A DNA stretch of 64,000 bases from Enoplolaimus lenunculus (taxonomy: Eukaryota; Nematoda; Enoplea; Enoplida; Thoracostomopsidae). Location of the stretch: positions 1 through 64,000 of the forward strand of contig JASANG010000170.1 in the NCBI GenBank assembly GCA_030248215.1. Direction: 5' to 3'. The notes under the pieces are model-generated. The model ran no database searches, was not told where the DNA came from, and was given only the letters and a program-made list of their open reading frames with translations. How positions within the stretch are numbered: the first letter of the stretch is position 1; every line of letters starts with the position of its first letter. Below, in pieces: positions 1 to 12,023 of this stretch. The translations under genes and the position numbers were made by a program.

Positions 1-112
1 GTGACGCACTGAGTTGAATTGCGTCATTTTTTGCGTTGTACGATTGGTGTATATTAACGCACCTGATTTACTATAAAATTTTGAAACTTTTGTAAAAGGC
101 TTTTTTCCATCC

Positions 113-735
113 CTATGCTTCTGCTGGGACAGTTTCAAAACTATGTTTTCGCTGAGTCGGTTGGGACAGCTTCGATCTTTTACTTTCGCTGGGTTGGTAA
201 AAACAGCCGGAGAGCTTCAAGCCAATTTTTTCGCTGGCGCAGACGGAGCAGTTTCGAGCCTATGATTTCGCTGGGTCAGACGGGACAGCTTTGAGACCAT
301 GTTTTCGGCCCATGTTACTTTAAAGGGCGTCCAGGTTTCTGACGGGCCTATAAAAGAGTAGGTTTAGATTCTAGATTACATTTTTTGCTTAGGCTTTCTT
401 TTAGGCTTGGGAAGACTTTTTTGCAATGCTTATAGGCTTAGGCATACGCTTAATCTACTGTTACGCCCTAAAAGATTGGCCATGTTTTCGATGGGTCGCG
501 TCAGCCAGCTTCAAGCTTATGGTTTCGCTGGATCGATCGGGACAGTTTCATGCCAATGTTTGCAAGGTCGGTGTGTAACAGCTTTGACTGCGTTATCGCG
601 GGGTTGGTCAGAGCAGCGTCGACGCTGTTTTCGGTGGCTCAGACAAAACAGATTTAAGCCTATACTATCGCTTGGTCGGGCAAGACATAGGGGACAACTT
701 CGAGTTCATGTTTTCGCGTGGTCGGGCAGCCAACT
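113..735 (+). repeat. 37-bp-unit satellite array, split by a MITE
   Basis: A degenerate tandem repeat is built on TTCGCTGGGTCGGACGGGAC followed by AGCTTCAAGCCTATGTT. The CGCTGGG landmark recurs near 150, 187, 232 and 269, then at 489 and 526 after removing the inserted MITE, which fixes the unit at about 37 bp (one interval is 45). About a dozen units survive. Parts of the array read openly as a 110-codon ORF (407-739), but that is a by-product of the repeat. Confidence 0.8.
307..481. mobile_element. Family A hAT-like MITE inserted in satellite
   Basis: TIRs are GGCCCATGTTACTTTAA on the left and a diverged ...TTACGCCCTAAAAGATTGGCC on the right. The core contains TTAGGC-type repeats. It is flanked by an exact 8-bp duplication ATGTTTTC (299-306 and 482-489) taken from the satellite unit. 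That gives a clear insertion event and fits hAT-type integration. Confidence 0.85.
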
Positions 736-906
736 ATAAGCCTAAATCCTAAGATAAGCCTAAAACGTTAGCTTAAAACTAAGCATAAGTCTAAAGCTTA
801 AACTTAAGCGTCAACCTAAGTTTGAGTCTAGGCTCGAAGCTGTCCGGCTATCCCAGTCGACCGTTCTGGATTGCCCTAACGAAAACATAGATTCGAAGCT
901 GTTCGG
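736..906. repeat. Degenerate CCTAA-rich tract and an inverted piece of the 37-bp satellite
   Basis: Positions 736-834 are a diverged series of AAGCCTAAA-like words. Positions 835-906, read on the minus strand, repeat the satellite words CAGCTTCGAATCTATGTTTTCG. This suggests the array continued in opposite orientation before decaying. Confidence 0.5.
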
Positions 907-971
907 AGAAATATTAGCCTAAAACCAAAATTTATAACACTTCTTCACTTCGTTTTATCTCCGGCTTTTAA

Positions 972-1234
972 CCCTTTCACTCATAGAGTATACTATGAGC
1001 AACTAAATAGAATGATGTGAGAGCAATACACACACTGTTAGTAGTGTTTAACATTTATAACATATACGCGCTGTGCAAAATCTCCACAAGACGTGAGAGC
1101 GTACTCGGGCTCGATCGTCAAGCTCCTATAGCTCAGTGGTCATCGTAAACGCCTCCAACCCATTAGACTGGGGATCGAATCTTACCTTGAAATTGCATCT
1201 CAAATGAAATTGAAAATATTCATGTGAGAAAGGG
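972..1234 (+). mobile_element. TTAA MITE (piggyBac-like) with tRNA-like segment, copy 1
   Basis: The ends are CCCTTTCACTCATAGAG and ATATTCATGTGAGAAAGGG, flanked on both sides by TTAA (968-971, 1235-1238). TTAA duplications and CCC termini are hallmarks of piggyBac-type insertion. At 1091-1120 it has a GACGTGAGAGC...GCTCGATCGTC hairpin. At 1122-1187 it has a tRNA-like stretch with box A (TAGCTCAGTGGTC) and box B (GGGATCGAATC). No acceptor-stem partner closes the tRNA fold. Confidence 0.85.
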
Positions 1235-1501
1235 TTAAAAGCATAATGCTCAAAATAAAACAACTGAAACAAATTTAGACGGCAACGGACAATTGTGCGA
1301 GGTGCTCGCATGTGAATGACGGATCAGGGCCTAGGACACTGATTTAAAACAAAAGCTAAGCGCAATAAAATTATCAGTTAAACATATTTTATAACCGCCT
1401 ATGATTTCAGACGTTTTTACTTAGTACTCAACGTCAAATATTTAAAGTCATTTTCTGGCGCATGAAGGAGCCTGTTCAACTCATAAAATTATCATTTGTG
1501 A
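1235..1501. other. Unannotated spacer
   Basis: No gene, repeat or RNA was recognised between the TTAA MITE and the small ORF. Confidence 0.5.
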
Positions 1502-1750
1502 ATGGAAATGGATACACAACAACTTTCAAGTTCGTTTCGTTCCGATAACTGGTCCCCGGGTGATACATGCTTAGACATCAAAATTTCCGGACAAAGTGAA
1601 CATTTGTGCCAGAATGATACTTCCGCAGAGAAAAATAGCGTTAGTGCCCGTTTTTTGGGAGGTTATGCGCAAGAGGGAAATTACGCTGTAACAAGACTTC
1701 CATTCTTCTGCATAGGCGGAAGAACTGATGAGCAGTGCTACTATATGTGA
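1502..1750 (+). CDS. Small ORF of unknown function, doubtful
   Basis: An 82-codon single-exon frame starts directly after an in-frame TGA, so the ATG at 1502 is its first possible start; a second ATG follows two codons later. The product is hydrophilic, with 5 cysteines and no obvious membrane segment or signal peptide. Its base composition is somewhat richer in G+C than the flanks, the only hint of coding. I do not recognise it, and a chance frame is likely. Confidence 0.15.
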   Translation: MEMDTQQLSSSFRSDNWSPGDTCLDIKISGQSEHLCQNDTSAEKNSVSARFLGGYAQEGNYAVTRLPFFCIGGRTDEQCYYM

Positions 1751-2397
1751 CGTTTTAGTATTTTTAAAAATTAAACAAAATTATCAAGCAAGTATTTGTA
1801 TTAAGTTAGTATTAGACCAACACTATTATGTACAAAAAATACAAGTTATGGTAAATGAACCTATCCTGTCGAACGGATGTATGTAGCAGTCTGAATTCAC
1901 AGTGCAACGGTTTCGCTTCAGTTATTTTCGTTTAAAGGTAAAAAAAATAAACGCTACTTTATAGTTACATCTCTCAACAGAACACATTCCGAACTTCTAA
2001 AGTGAAAAACGTATCGTATAGCATTCATAACCAATTTTCGAATATTGCTGAGATAAAGATATGAAAACTAAATTAAAAGAATGCAGTTAGCTTTTCAACA
2101 TTGTAATACAGTTAGCGTAATAAGTTTCGATTTGTAAAGGGCACAAATAAGCTGCCTTTTCTTATAGTTGTTACGTTTGTGGAACTCAATATGGTTAACA
2201 TATAAAATCTTGGATGTTTTTTGCTCAAATAATATAGAAACTTGCGGAAATAATGATAAGTTATGACGCAATAGTAATTTTAATAGCTTAAAACCTTTTT
2301 TGATGAAATACTTTTGTTCGTGCATACCAATGGCGTTTCCACATAGTCCTGCCATTTGCTATGAACGAGAAAAATGACTAGTCTACAAACATTAAAA
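1751..2397. other. 3' flank of NDUFAB1, no further gene seen
   Basis: AT-rich DNA. The minus-strand frame 2355-2095 (86 codons) begins 43 bp past the NDUFAB1 stop and probably lies in its 3' UTR. It has no recognisable motif. Confidence 0.5.
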
Positions 2398-3531
<1,134 letters not shown>

Positions 3532-4354
3532 GTGCTGACATGCGGGCAACAGTCTTCGGCTAAGTACTCGGAATATATGCATTATGATAATAGTAAGCTA
3601 TGTTTCCGTTAATCAGAGTGTCTAAAAATATAATGGAGCATTCGTTTCAGTGTCCGAAGGTAGTAAGTGAGAAGTATAAGTTACACAGATTCTGCGCCAA
3701 TAAACGCATGACATGCAAATATTCAATCTATCGTCGACGGGACTTCCGACCGTTAACCAAGAAGCTGGAACCGGGGTATCTTTTTTCAAAATCGAGCCCG
3801 AGTCCATCCTGCGCCCGGGCGAATTTTTTTGAGTCCGGTTCCAAGGCCTATGCGTCCGTGTAATTTGCATTATCCTTAGCGTAAAGTGGCAACAAAGGTT
3901 CGGATGCGGCAAATTAGCAATGGATTCGGATTCGGTAAAATCATAGATTCGGTTATACCCTGCCTTAGCGTATATATAACGTCGGCTTAGGGATAAAATA
4001 TCGCAAGTAACGATTCAGTCTAAATTAACTTAAGTCCAACACATTATACATTTGGGGTTACCGCAGGTAGTGACAAAACGTATTTATAGTTAAGCAATTA
4101 AATAGTGTATTATATAACGATTGTCGAGACGAAACTGACGTTCATATTGACGTTCAGACGAACAGCGCAGATTATCCGGAACGCATTTACGATAAAATGC
4201 CGTTAAAACGATTGAGGTAAACGTTTAAGACTGTTTAGCGAAAATTTTGTGTTAGCGTGCTGAGTCCATATTGCGACCAACTGAGTTTTTTCGCGTCCCG
4301 TTGAGAAATTGGGACTCGTGGACTAAAAAACGTTGGCTGAAACACTGAATTACG
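3532..4354. other. 5' flank of NDUFAB1 and intergenic DNA
   Basis: This should hold the NDUFAB1 promoter, but I see no TATA or other clear element. Positions 3775-3960 contain degenerate GAGCCCGAGTCC and GGATTCGGATTCGG words, a low-complexity tract. Confidence 0.4.
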
Positions 4355-4415
4355 GGTGTTATCGAACTAGCGACCTACGAACGCTTAGGCAAACTCTCTA
4401 CCACTACGCCACGCA
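4355..4415 (-). repeat. tRNA-like Pol III promoter fragment (SINE head or tRNA relic)
   Basis: The minus strand reads GCGTGGCGTAGTGGTAGAGA, a good box A, then AGTTCGATAAC as box B about 30 nt later. The anticodon arm is only 4 bp (CCTA/TAGG) and the acceptor stem does not close. It is therefore a tRNA-derived repeat head or dead tRNA rather than a working gene. Confidence 0.4.
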
Positions 4416-5600
4416 GCTTCCCTCTACAACTGATTTTTGTCCACTATATGTGTCGACCGTATGCTGCAGCAACGAATACTATACAATGTGCATTGTATAC
4501 ATTGCCTATACACCCAGGACAATCATATCTCACATGCTTACGCTTTGTATTCAATTATTTATTTCCAAAAACTACCAAAATTTAAAAGCAAAACACTGAA
4601 ATAAAACATAAATGGTGATATATGCATGTGTAAGCAAGTAATTATCCAAATCTTGTATCAAAAGTGTTTACGCGACAAAGCTTAACATCAAACGCTAATG
4701 CACTTTCAACACTTTATCAACGGCCCAATTCCACTATTCTGTGTTTTTGTAGCGTCGCGGTTAGCTGCCATATTTGTTTGGCCTATGTTGGGTTTCAATT
4801 TTTAATTGTTTTTAAAACATCCAGTGGTTGACACTAGGGATACGCCGATACCAAAATTTTTGCCGATGCCGTTTATTTTGAAAATAATTTTAATACTCGG
4901 TGCTTGAAGAATAGATAGGATACAAAATTACATCATTATATAAACGAAAACTTAAACCCGAACAACCATAAAAGAGAACGTTACATGCTTGCATACCGAC
5001 TTACTGTTATGTGTTAAAAGTATGGGCAAAAAATCGGCAATTTTTATGAAAAGCGGATGCCGATATTCATGAAAAGTGCCAATTATTTGATACAGATTAA
5101 TCGGAACATCCTTAGCTGACACTCTGCTTGACAGCAGCAGTACTAGGAATAGGATTGATGATCACCCTCCCACTTGTTTGTATTGTAGCAGCGCTAGAAA
5201 ATCCAGAACTTCAGCTGATTACGGGGCGTAGCGCTTTATCCATAATTTAACCAGATTTTAAACCATAAAATAGCATTATAAATATGTTAGTTAAAAATAA
5301 GCAACTAGCTACACAATTATCGTATGTAATTATTGATTGCAAAAGAACACTTCTTTCCACCAAATTTAGTTGCGAATTCCCATGCCGGAATTAGTCTTTG
5401 GGCCATTGTCTTAGCGTTAGTTCTAAGCTTAAATGCCTAAGCCTTAGCTTAAGCAAATCATTAGACTAAAACCTAACTCTACTCGGTAGCAGTTGTATGA
5501 GAAAACGGAACTGCCCAAGAAGTAACATAAGTTATTGTTTGCATCAGAATAAATTTCGAAACATCCAAATTGAGCACACTTTGTTGAATGTACGTCGCAG
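4416..5600. other. Intergenic, nothing recognised except a CCTAAG-rich tract
   Basis: Positions 5405-5480 hold loose GCCTAAGCC-type words similar to the cores of MITE families A and B, without their ends. No gene was seen. Confidence 0.4.
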
Positions 5601-5604
5601 GTTA

Positions 5605-5915
5605 CCACCGGAGGTAAGCCTCGGCTCCGGCTCCGGTAGAATTTTTACCGGAGGTTCCGGCAATTTCGGCAGTAAAATTTTGCATAACTTTGCAAAATTT
5701 GCCTGTTTAGCGCGTTTCGTTTTTCTTTTGTCACAATTTTCAGGAACGAATTTTCGAAATTTCGCAGAAAATTAACGTATTAAAACCAAACTTTAACAAC
5801 ATATAAAAATTGCAAATGTTGGCTAAAATTAACTAATCTAACTATAACTTTTACTACCTAATTTACCTCACCTCCGGCTTCACATCCAGCTCCAGCTCCG
5901 ACTCCGGCTACGGCA
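5605..5915. repeat. GGCTCC-rich repeat pair
   Basis: Runs of GGCTCCGGCTCCGG (near 5620-5637) and CAGCTCCAGCTCCGACTCC (near 5885-5910) flank an AT-rich middle. They are in direct, not inverted, orientation. This is probably a decayed transposon with simple-sequence ends. Confidence 0.35.
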
Positions 5916-6029
5916 AAACATTATAGAGGTATAGTAGCAAGGATGAAAGTTTGATTAGGAAACTATTTGTATCGCATACCTTTCAGCGCCGTAGGACAGC
6001 TGGGGCAAGAGGAGAAACAACTCTACTCC

Positions 6030-6420
6030 TCAGCCGCCGCCTCTGAGGAGTCATTGTAGCTTTAGAAAAGTACCGTTGAATATAGCTCGCCGTTGCCTTA
6101 TATACAGATAACTACTTGTAAATGTAAGCTATGAATTTATAGCACATAGCCTTGAGCACGAACTTACGAAACAAACTGACAAACTGTAACGTAAAAATTT
6201 ATCATTTTCGGAACCGCAAAGTTATTATTTGCATGGGCCACACTCGGTAAAGACCAGTTCTATCAGAGCAAGAAACATCCATTTCACAAAAATACCAAGG
6301 GTTTAGCTAGGACTTCATTTCGTCGGGAGGGATTGAGAATCAAGCTGGATTTCAAAAAGCCTGTAAACATGCATCTTTGTAAGATTTTGTAGCACTAAAA
6401 TGGGATATTGATTCCCGATC
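6030..6420 (+). repeat. Dispersed repeat shared with 55.1-55.7 kb
   Basis: The words TACCGTTGAAT, CGTTGCCTTA and ACTACTTGTAA at 6067-6130 recur in order at 55121-55175. GGGAGG, GAGAATCAA and AAAGCCTGTAAACATGCAT at 6323-6376 match 55585-55645. The two blocks are in the same order in both places with different spacing, so they are parts of one old mobile element. Confidence 0.5.
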
Positions 6421-7100
6421 GCTCCGCTTGCGAATGCTTCTACTATTACATCTCGTGCGGCCGCCATTTGAGAGATTCAGATTCCGGCACTGATTTCTTT
6501 AGTCAATCAGACATTGCCTTGATGGTAACGTGAGAAAACCAATTTTTCGCGGTTTCCACAATGTTTTGTCGCTGTTCTAATGTGTTTCAGTATTTGAAAT
6601 TCTTCTCTTATACGGTCCCAGCTGTCCCAACTGTCTCTTGTCCCATCTTGCTGCAATTCCTATTGCAACTAAGTTACATTCTTGCTATAACCTTTGTGTT
6701 AAACCATGCTACAAAATTTTAGTTTTGAGCTTTGCGGACAGCGGTGACAAATTTATTACAAGCAGCCTACATCCACTCTGATATGATGTTTTTGCTGAAT
6801 TCTGACCTTTGTAAATATAAAAAAATAACTGAAGTTTACTGTAACTAAATTGTACTAAACTAGTGAGTCCGCTTAGCGAGCTCTACATATAACGTTAAGT
6901 TATATATACTTTAGTTCCGTTAGGTGTGCCAAGGAAACATTCTGTCGGTCGATTGTTTTCTTTCTTTTGGTTGATTTTTAAAACTAAATTTATCACAATT
7001 TTCGCAAAATTTAGCGCCAGAGACAAAGAGAAAGTACACCTCAAACTGCACATTAAATCCTACCGGCATATACATATGCAATAAAATTTTACTTAATCAT
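6421..7100. other. Intergenic, nothing recognised
   Basis: AT-rich with no gene, RNA or repeat that I can support. Confidence 0.4.
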
Positions 7101-7172
7101 ACAATTTTAGTTGGTCTTACAATTTTAGTTGGTAATACAATTTTAGTTGGTCATACAATTTTAGTTGGTCAT
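7101..7172 (+). repeat. 18-bp tandem repeat, four units
   Basis: ACAATTTTAGTTGGTCAT is repeated four times in line with one or two differences. It abuts a fragment of the TTAA-MITE end (7173-7197, ATAGTATACTCTATG). Confidence 0.95.
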
Positions 7173-7197
7173 AGTATACTCTATGTGAGAGAGAATG

Positions 7198-9852
7198 ACT
7201 TTTGTTCTTCAAGTATGGCCTGACAGAGGTATTATACCATTACGATATCGTTCCATCATTCATGAAACTATGTTATTGTCCAGAAAAACGACAGCTTTTC
7301 TTACAATACATTGAAACGCTTTTCGTCAAATAACGCAACAGTAATCTCTAAACATTTACGATGGCTCAACTGAATATTAACAGTGTTTCAATCACCCTTC
7401 ACAATCTGTTTCCATACAGAAGGTTGTGTTGCAGCTAATTTTGTTACAATCGTAGCCGATAAGAAAATATGCACGAAATTGGCGTTTTCGTAGCGGTTTA
7501 AGTAAACTTAAAAATAAATTTTATTTTAAGTACCATTTGAAAACTTTAAATAGGCCTTGAATGACATTTTCAAACGTTAATGGTGCCCACGAGTATCACA
7601 AACGTACATCTATTTAGTAATGCCATGCATAGGGCACTTATTTACTATCAGCGTCTTTTGCGTAAAGTTAGCTTCGTTTTATTCGGCCTGCTTAACTTTA
7701 AAGCATAACTGCGTGGGCCAATATTTTGAATTGTTAAAGTAGCTAATTTAGTCCGGTATAATAGTTGAACGATTAAAGAAAGCGCAACCCGAAAAATCAC
7801 TCACATTTGGTTATGTTCAATGGCGGATCTAGGAATTTCTGCCCGAGATGCAGGCATATACAATTTGTATAAACACGGCACCAAACATGAACCCCTGCTT
7901 TTGAGATATTTGTTGACAAACAGTGTCGCAGAAACGATGAAAATCACATAAAAGGGATGATAATTTCATCCTTTCGTGGGACTCGGGCCGAAACCAGGAT
8001 TTGTCGACGGATGACCCATGTTTGGGAGGCTTTTACTCGATCGCCGTTACTTTTGAAGCTAATTTTTCTGACTGGTTGACAATAATTTGAAACATGTGCC
8101 GACCTTTATGTATTGAAATGAGATGCTCTAGCCATGAGTTACAGAGTACCAGTTGAAGGAAACTTCACGAGCAAAGCGAGCGAGAAACCAGGCGCATATA
8201 TTTTGTATAAATTACAGTATAAAATCTTAGCTTGAGCGCGTTAGTTCGGGGCAATACGATCATTGGTCGCAATACGGAAGTCGAACAATGAAATATAAAC
8301 CTTTTGAGTCGCGAAAGCTATAAACCAAGCGCAATCTTAAGACAAGCAACATTTTGGTTTGAAAGGCTCCAGGGAAAAGTGGGGCAATCCCAAGACGGTA
8401 CCCTTTGTTTGCATTATATGTATCACATAAATGTAAAACTTAGAACTTATTTACCAATCTTTAACCAAACATTTTATAAACATGAACGATTAAAAGAAAA
8501 TCTCACGAGCGAAGCGAGCGCAATGTTTAACATATAAAACTTACCATTTATCCGTTTTGAAGCTTAACATTTTTTAGCCTTTGATAAGGGTTATATCACC
8601 CAGTAGCATGTTCGGGACAATTTGAAACCAAAATTCGTAATGTAGAGAAATGACTACCATCTTATCTTCAAAATATTTCTGACGGAAGTGTACGTTCCAT
8701 ACCCCATCCTGAATAGACTATTGGTTGTGTCAAACAAAACAGATATTGGTTTAATAGGAGTCGCGTTGAAACTTATAGGTTTACGAACAGGATAAATATT
8801 GCAAATATATACTTCAAGTTTTAAAACGGAATATATGACAAGTATCTGCCACACCTTTGTACGGTTTTAAATTGGCCTTTATGCACTTAAATGTTTCGTT
8901 GAACATTTTGTACTGCGTCAAATTTATTCTTAGTTTCCTAAAGCATAAACTTATACTTAAAAAATGGTTTGGTTCTTGGGCTAATGTTTACTTTTAGGAC
9001 CGTAACAGTCATAAACAAGAATCTAAGCCGGTACTCTTTTACAAACCCACCAGAACCTGGGAAGGTCACAAAAGTAACAGGAGAAGTTTTATTTAATATG
9101 TTTTTCAGTTGCTTGTTGACCCACATTTTGGTGCATATTTGTCCAGATCTAAAGTTTAGTATCAAGTCAAGTCATCAAACACTGGAGCATTTTTAGCGTA
9201 ATTTCAATCAAAAAAGTTTTGGATTCTTCTACTTTTTATATTCATTTTGTCATGTTTTTAATTCTTGAATGTTCGAAACGAACGCGGAACTAAATAAATT
9301 CCTTTGCGGGCATCATGATATCAATTATAATATTATTTGTTGCAGTACCGAAACACGGTCCAGAAAATTATATCCTTCAGTATACGGTTACCAGGAATTA
9401 TTAGTAGAGCAAGCAAAAAGGCTAATAGGAGCAACAAGGATTTTCTATCCTTGAATTAGATGATCCTGTCGAAAAATATGGAACCTGGAGGGTCTCCTAT
9501 GATGTTCGTTTGTTGTTGCAACACCTCGTGCACCGCTTAGCTGCGATACTGATATAGTTGTGTTCATAAACGAAATAAATCACAGAGTTTGGTCAGCGAG
9601 TTCAAATATAGAAACACAATTGTTGCTGGGGTGGTCTTGACCGGAAATAATTATACGTATCGAGTTTTCGTCGTCGCACGAAGCCTATATATGTGACCAT
9701 GAATCAGTGATATTCTAAAGTGGTTTTTGAAATTTATGTCATGGTTTTTTTCGTCTAAAGACGGAATACCATGTTTAACATTTTTCCTAAAAAAGGTAAT
9801 ACCAATTCAAAAGATCTCTTGCAGTAACACTACTATTAAGTACTGGTTTAGC
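7198..9852. other. Intergenic with small transposon scraps
   Basis: Positions 7818-7850 read CAATGGCGGATCTAGG, an end also seen at 31812 and 63850. GAGCGAAGCGAGCG-type words occur at about 8172 and 8505. A splice-acceptor-like TTGTTGCAG at 9337-9345 precedes DNA open in more than one frame, but no reading is convincing. Confidence 0.4.
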
Positions 9853-10065
9853 GGCCCATGTAAAGATCAGGGGCGGAGCGTTTTTCTGTGGGGCTAGAAT
9901 AGAGTAAGTTTAAGCTTTAGACTAATTTTTTTGCATGGATTAGGTTTAGGCTTAGGTATAGGGTTAGGAATATGCTCATTCTTACGCTTATGTTTAGGCT
10001 TAGGCTTAGGCATAGGCTTAAGAATATGCTTATAATACTGTTCAGCCCCTTTCTTTGCGTTGGCC
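9853..10065. mobile_element. Family B hAT-like MITE, copy 1
   Basis: Starts GGCCCATGTAAAGATCAGG and ends ...TTTGCGTTGGCC. The core has TTAGGCTTAGGC repeats and AATATGCTCAT. Flanks GGTTTAGC and GGCTTGGC match 6 of 8, as an aged 8-bp duplication. Confidence 0.8.
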
Positions 10066-10443
10066 GGCTTGGCGATATGAGTTCTATTGCAGCTTTCATT
10101 CGCATTGATATATTCTGTTAGAACGTCTCTGCTTAAAGAACACCCACATGTTTTCAGTATTTGTGTTGAGTGCCCGTATTCTCAGAGGTGTATATCACCT
10201 CACCAGCTAGCAATAGCTGGCTCCATGACTGACAAACTTCTGCAATTGCGGACCTCAAATTTGGTACAGAAGTTAGTTAAATCAAATGCCATAAACGTGC
10301 AGAGTTTCAAACCTCATCGTTCACTATTTCATAAACTACAAATCCTAAATAATACCAAATTGTGCCAGGTGCTACACACATTTGAAAATACCGGTCAAGA
10401 AGCTGGATATTCACTACTTCGCATAAAATAGTCAGCAACAGTG

Positions 10444-10773
10444 CTGTAGTGACCCGAATAAGAGTGGGGGACTGATATTTATTTGGCCTCTCCCGAGGGT
10501 ACCCTTCTGTTATTCGGTTATGGACTGTTCTATTTATTTTAACCGCCCTCCGCCGCCCTTCGTTACTGATACATATCCGGTATTGCAACTATCCGTTGAA
10601 TTAAACGTTTATTTGTTTGCGTCAATAGCTTGGGCGATAATGCAAAATTATACTTAGGAATGTACTTTCGCTCTATCCGCTTACGGACTCTTATTAGGGA
10701 TAGGGACTTCTATTGATTGGGATTCAAAATGGGGACCCCTTCTATTACCCACCTCTTATTCGTGCCTCTACAG
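10444..10773. mobile_element. Family C TIR element, copy 1
   Basis: TIRs are CTGTAGTGACCCGAATAAGAG and CTCTTATTCGTGCCTCTACAG. The interior is shared with 15463-15883 (GTTGAATTAAACGTTTA, TTATACTTAGGAATGTACTT, GGACTCTTATTAGGGATA). No coding capacity, so it is a non-autonomous DNA transposon of unassigned superfamily. Confidence 0.8.
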
Positions 10774-11938
10774 TTCATATTGGTTATTGGTCCCGTTACT
10801 TGCAACGATGTTAACCTCTTTAGATATTTTTTCTGGTTATACTGAGCATTGTTTGTGTCAACTAAAAATCATTAAGCAGGAAACTGCATGCGTCTTAAAA
10901 GAGTTTTGAAACCATCTCTCTATAAACACAATCTCAAAATTTCGCGAATCTATAGCCTGGTTTACATTTTATATCACTGCAATTACCTGGTTTGATCATA
11001 GGAACTTGTACTTATATGTTTGAATATGCAAACCAGCGTTCCCAAATGTGTAGCACCTGTTTTTGGTCATGGGTTTTCAAACAATTGCAGTGCTGCAGCT
11101 TCTATACTCAAACTTTTCTTTGCAAGTAGGACTAACCAAACGCGTGTAACGTCGCAAATTTAAGCTTATCTCTCTCGTTGATTCCAGACACAATACCAAT
11201 TTTATCAACTGATAGCAGTAGTTCATATAATTTAGAATAAGAACCTACGATTGTATATATTTTTGAATTGTTCCACAAATTATAATCTGGCAGTTTGTCA
11301 AACAGTATGCGCAGTTATTTTTAAATTTACCGTATAATTTTAAACTCGTGCTGGCTCACGTAAACTAAACAGATCTGCCTACTCAGCATAAACCTAAGCC
11401 CAAACCTAAGCCTAAGCTTTCTAATGTTTCTAAGTTTCCGAATCCCCCGGTTGCGCGGCGGGCAGACCCCCATACATGACATGGTCCATTAAACTGGTGA
11501 GCTATCCAATAGACATTGGTTAAAATTTGACTATCAAAAATGCTGTTACGATGTAAAATTGACATATTAAAGTTTATATTAACCGTTCAAATTGGAAAGC
11601 TTAAAATTATAAAATCATTTTGTTTTATTAAAATAAAACTCAAATGCAATCTCCAGGCAACTGCTACTAAGAAAACTTTCTGCTTAAAAGTTTAATATCA
11701 ATCAATGAAATAGTTGATTTATGCTAGCGCAGAATCCTTATATATAGTGTTTTGACTCTTATTTTTAATATAAGTTGGAAGAGCAATGGCACTGGTTTAA
11801 TGAAAACATTTTCAATTACTGTCTTTACTAAACTGTAAGTAAGCAATGCGTTTTTCTGCAATATCATGTGACATAAATGTATTTCACGTATACAAAACTG
11901 TTTTAGTTTAAAGTTATAAATTCTGCCTTATTTCAGGA
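10774..11938. other. Intergenic with one CCTAAGC tract
   Basis: Positions 11390-11418 hold AAACCTAAGCCTAAGC without MITE ends. Nothing else was recognised. Confidence 0.4.
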
Positions 11939-12023
11939 CAGCAGGGTGTAAACGAATAGCAAATATAACGGAAACGGATAGTGATCGAAATAACGGAAAC
12001 GGATATCCGTTTACACCCTACTG
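11939..12023. mobile_element. Short TIR element, CAGCAGGGTGTAAACG ends
   Basis: An 85-bp foldback has CAGCAGGGTGTAAACGAATA against TATCCGTTTACACCCTACTG and inner CGGAAACGGATA repeats. Its ends recall hAT elements (CAG...CTG). Related DNA lies at 46681-47066. No clear target duplication. Confidence 0.7.

Noticed and set aside
407-739. 110-codon ORF as a gene
   Set aside because: It lies on the 37-bp satellite and the MITE; the frame is produced by the repeat.
1122-1187. Functional tRNA gene
   Set aside because: Box A and box B are present but the acceptor stem does not close, and the same stretch occurs in every TTAA MITE copy.
2095-2355. Second gene directly downstream of NDUFAB1 on the same strand
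   Set aside because: The frame starts 43 bp after the stop, has no known motif and is most simply 3' UTR or chance.
7101-7172. CRISPR-like repeats
   Set aside because: Units are contiguous with no spacers and the genome is eukaryotic.
9346-9454. Terminal exon after an acceptor at 9345, one frame giving PENYILQYTV like a fibronectin III strand
   Set aside because: Three frames are open there, the similarity is a few residues long and its frame stops at once; no partner exon was found.
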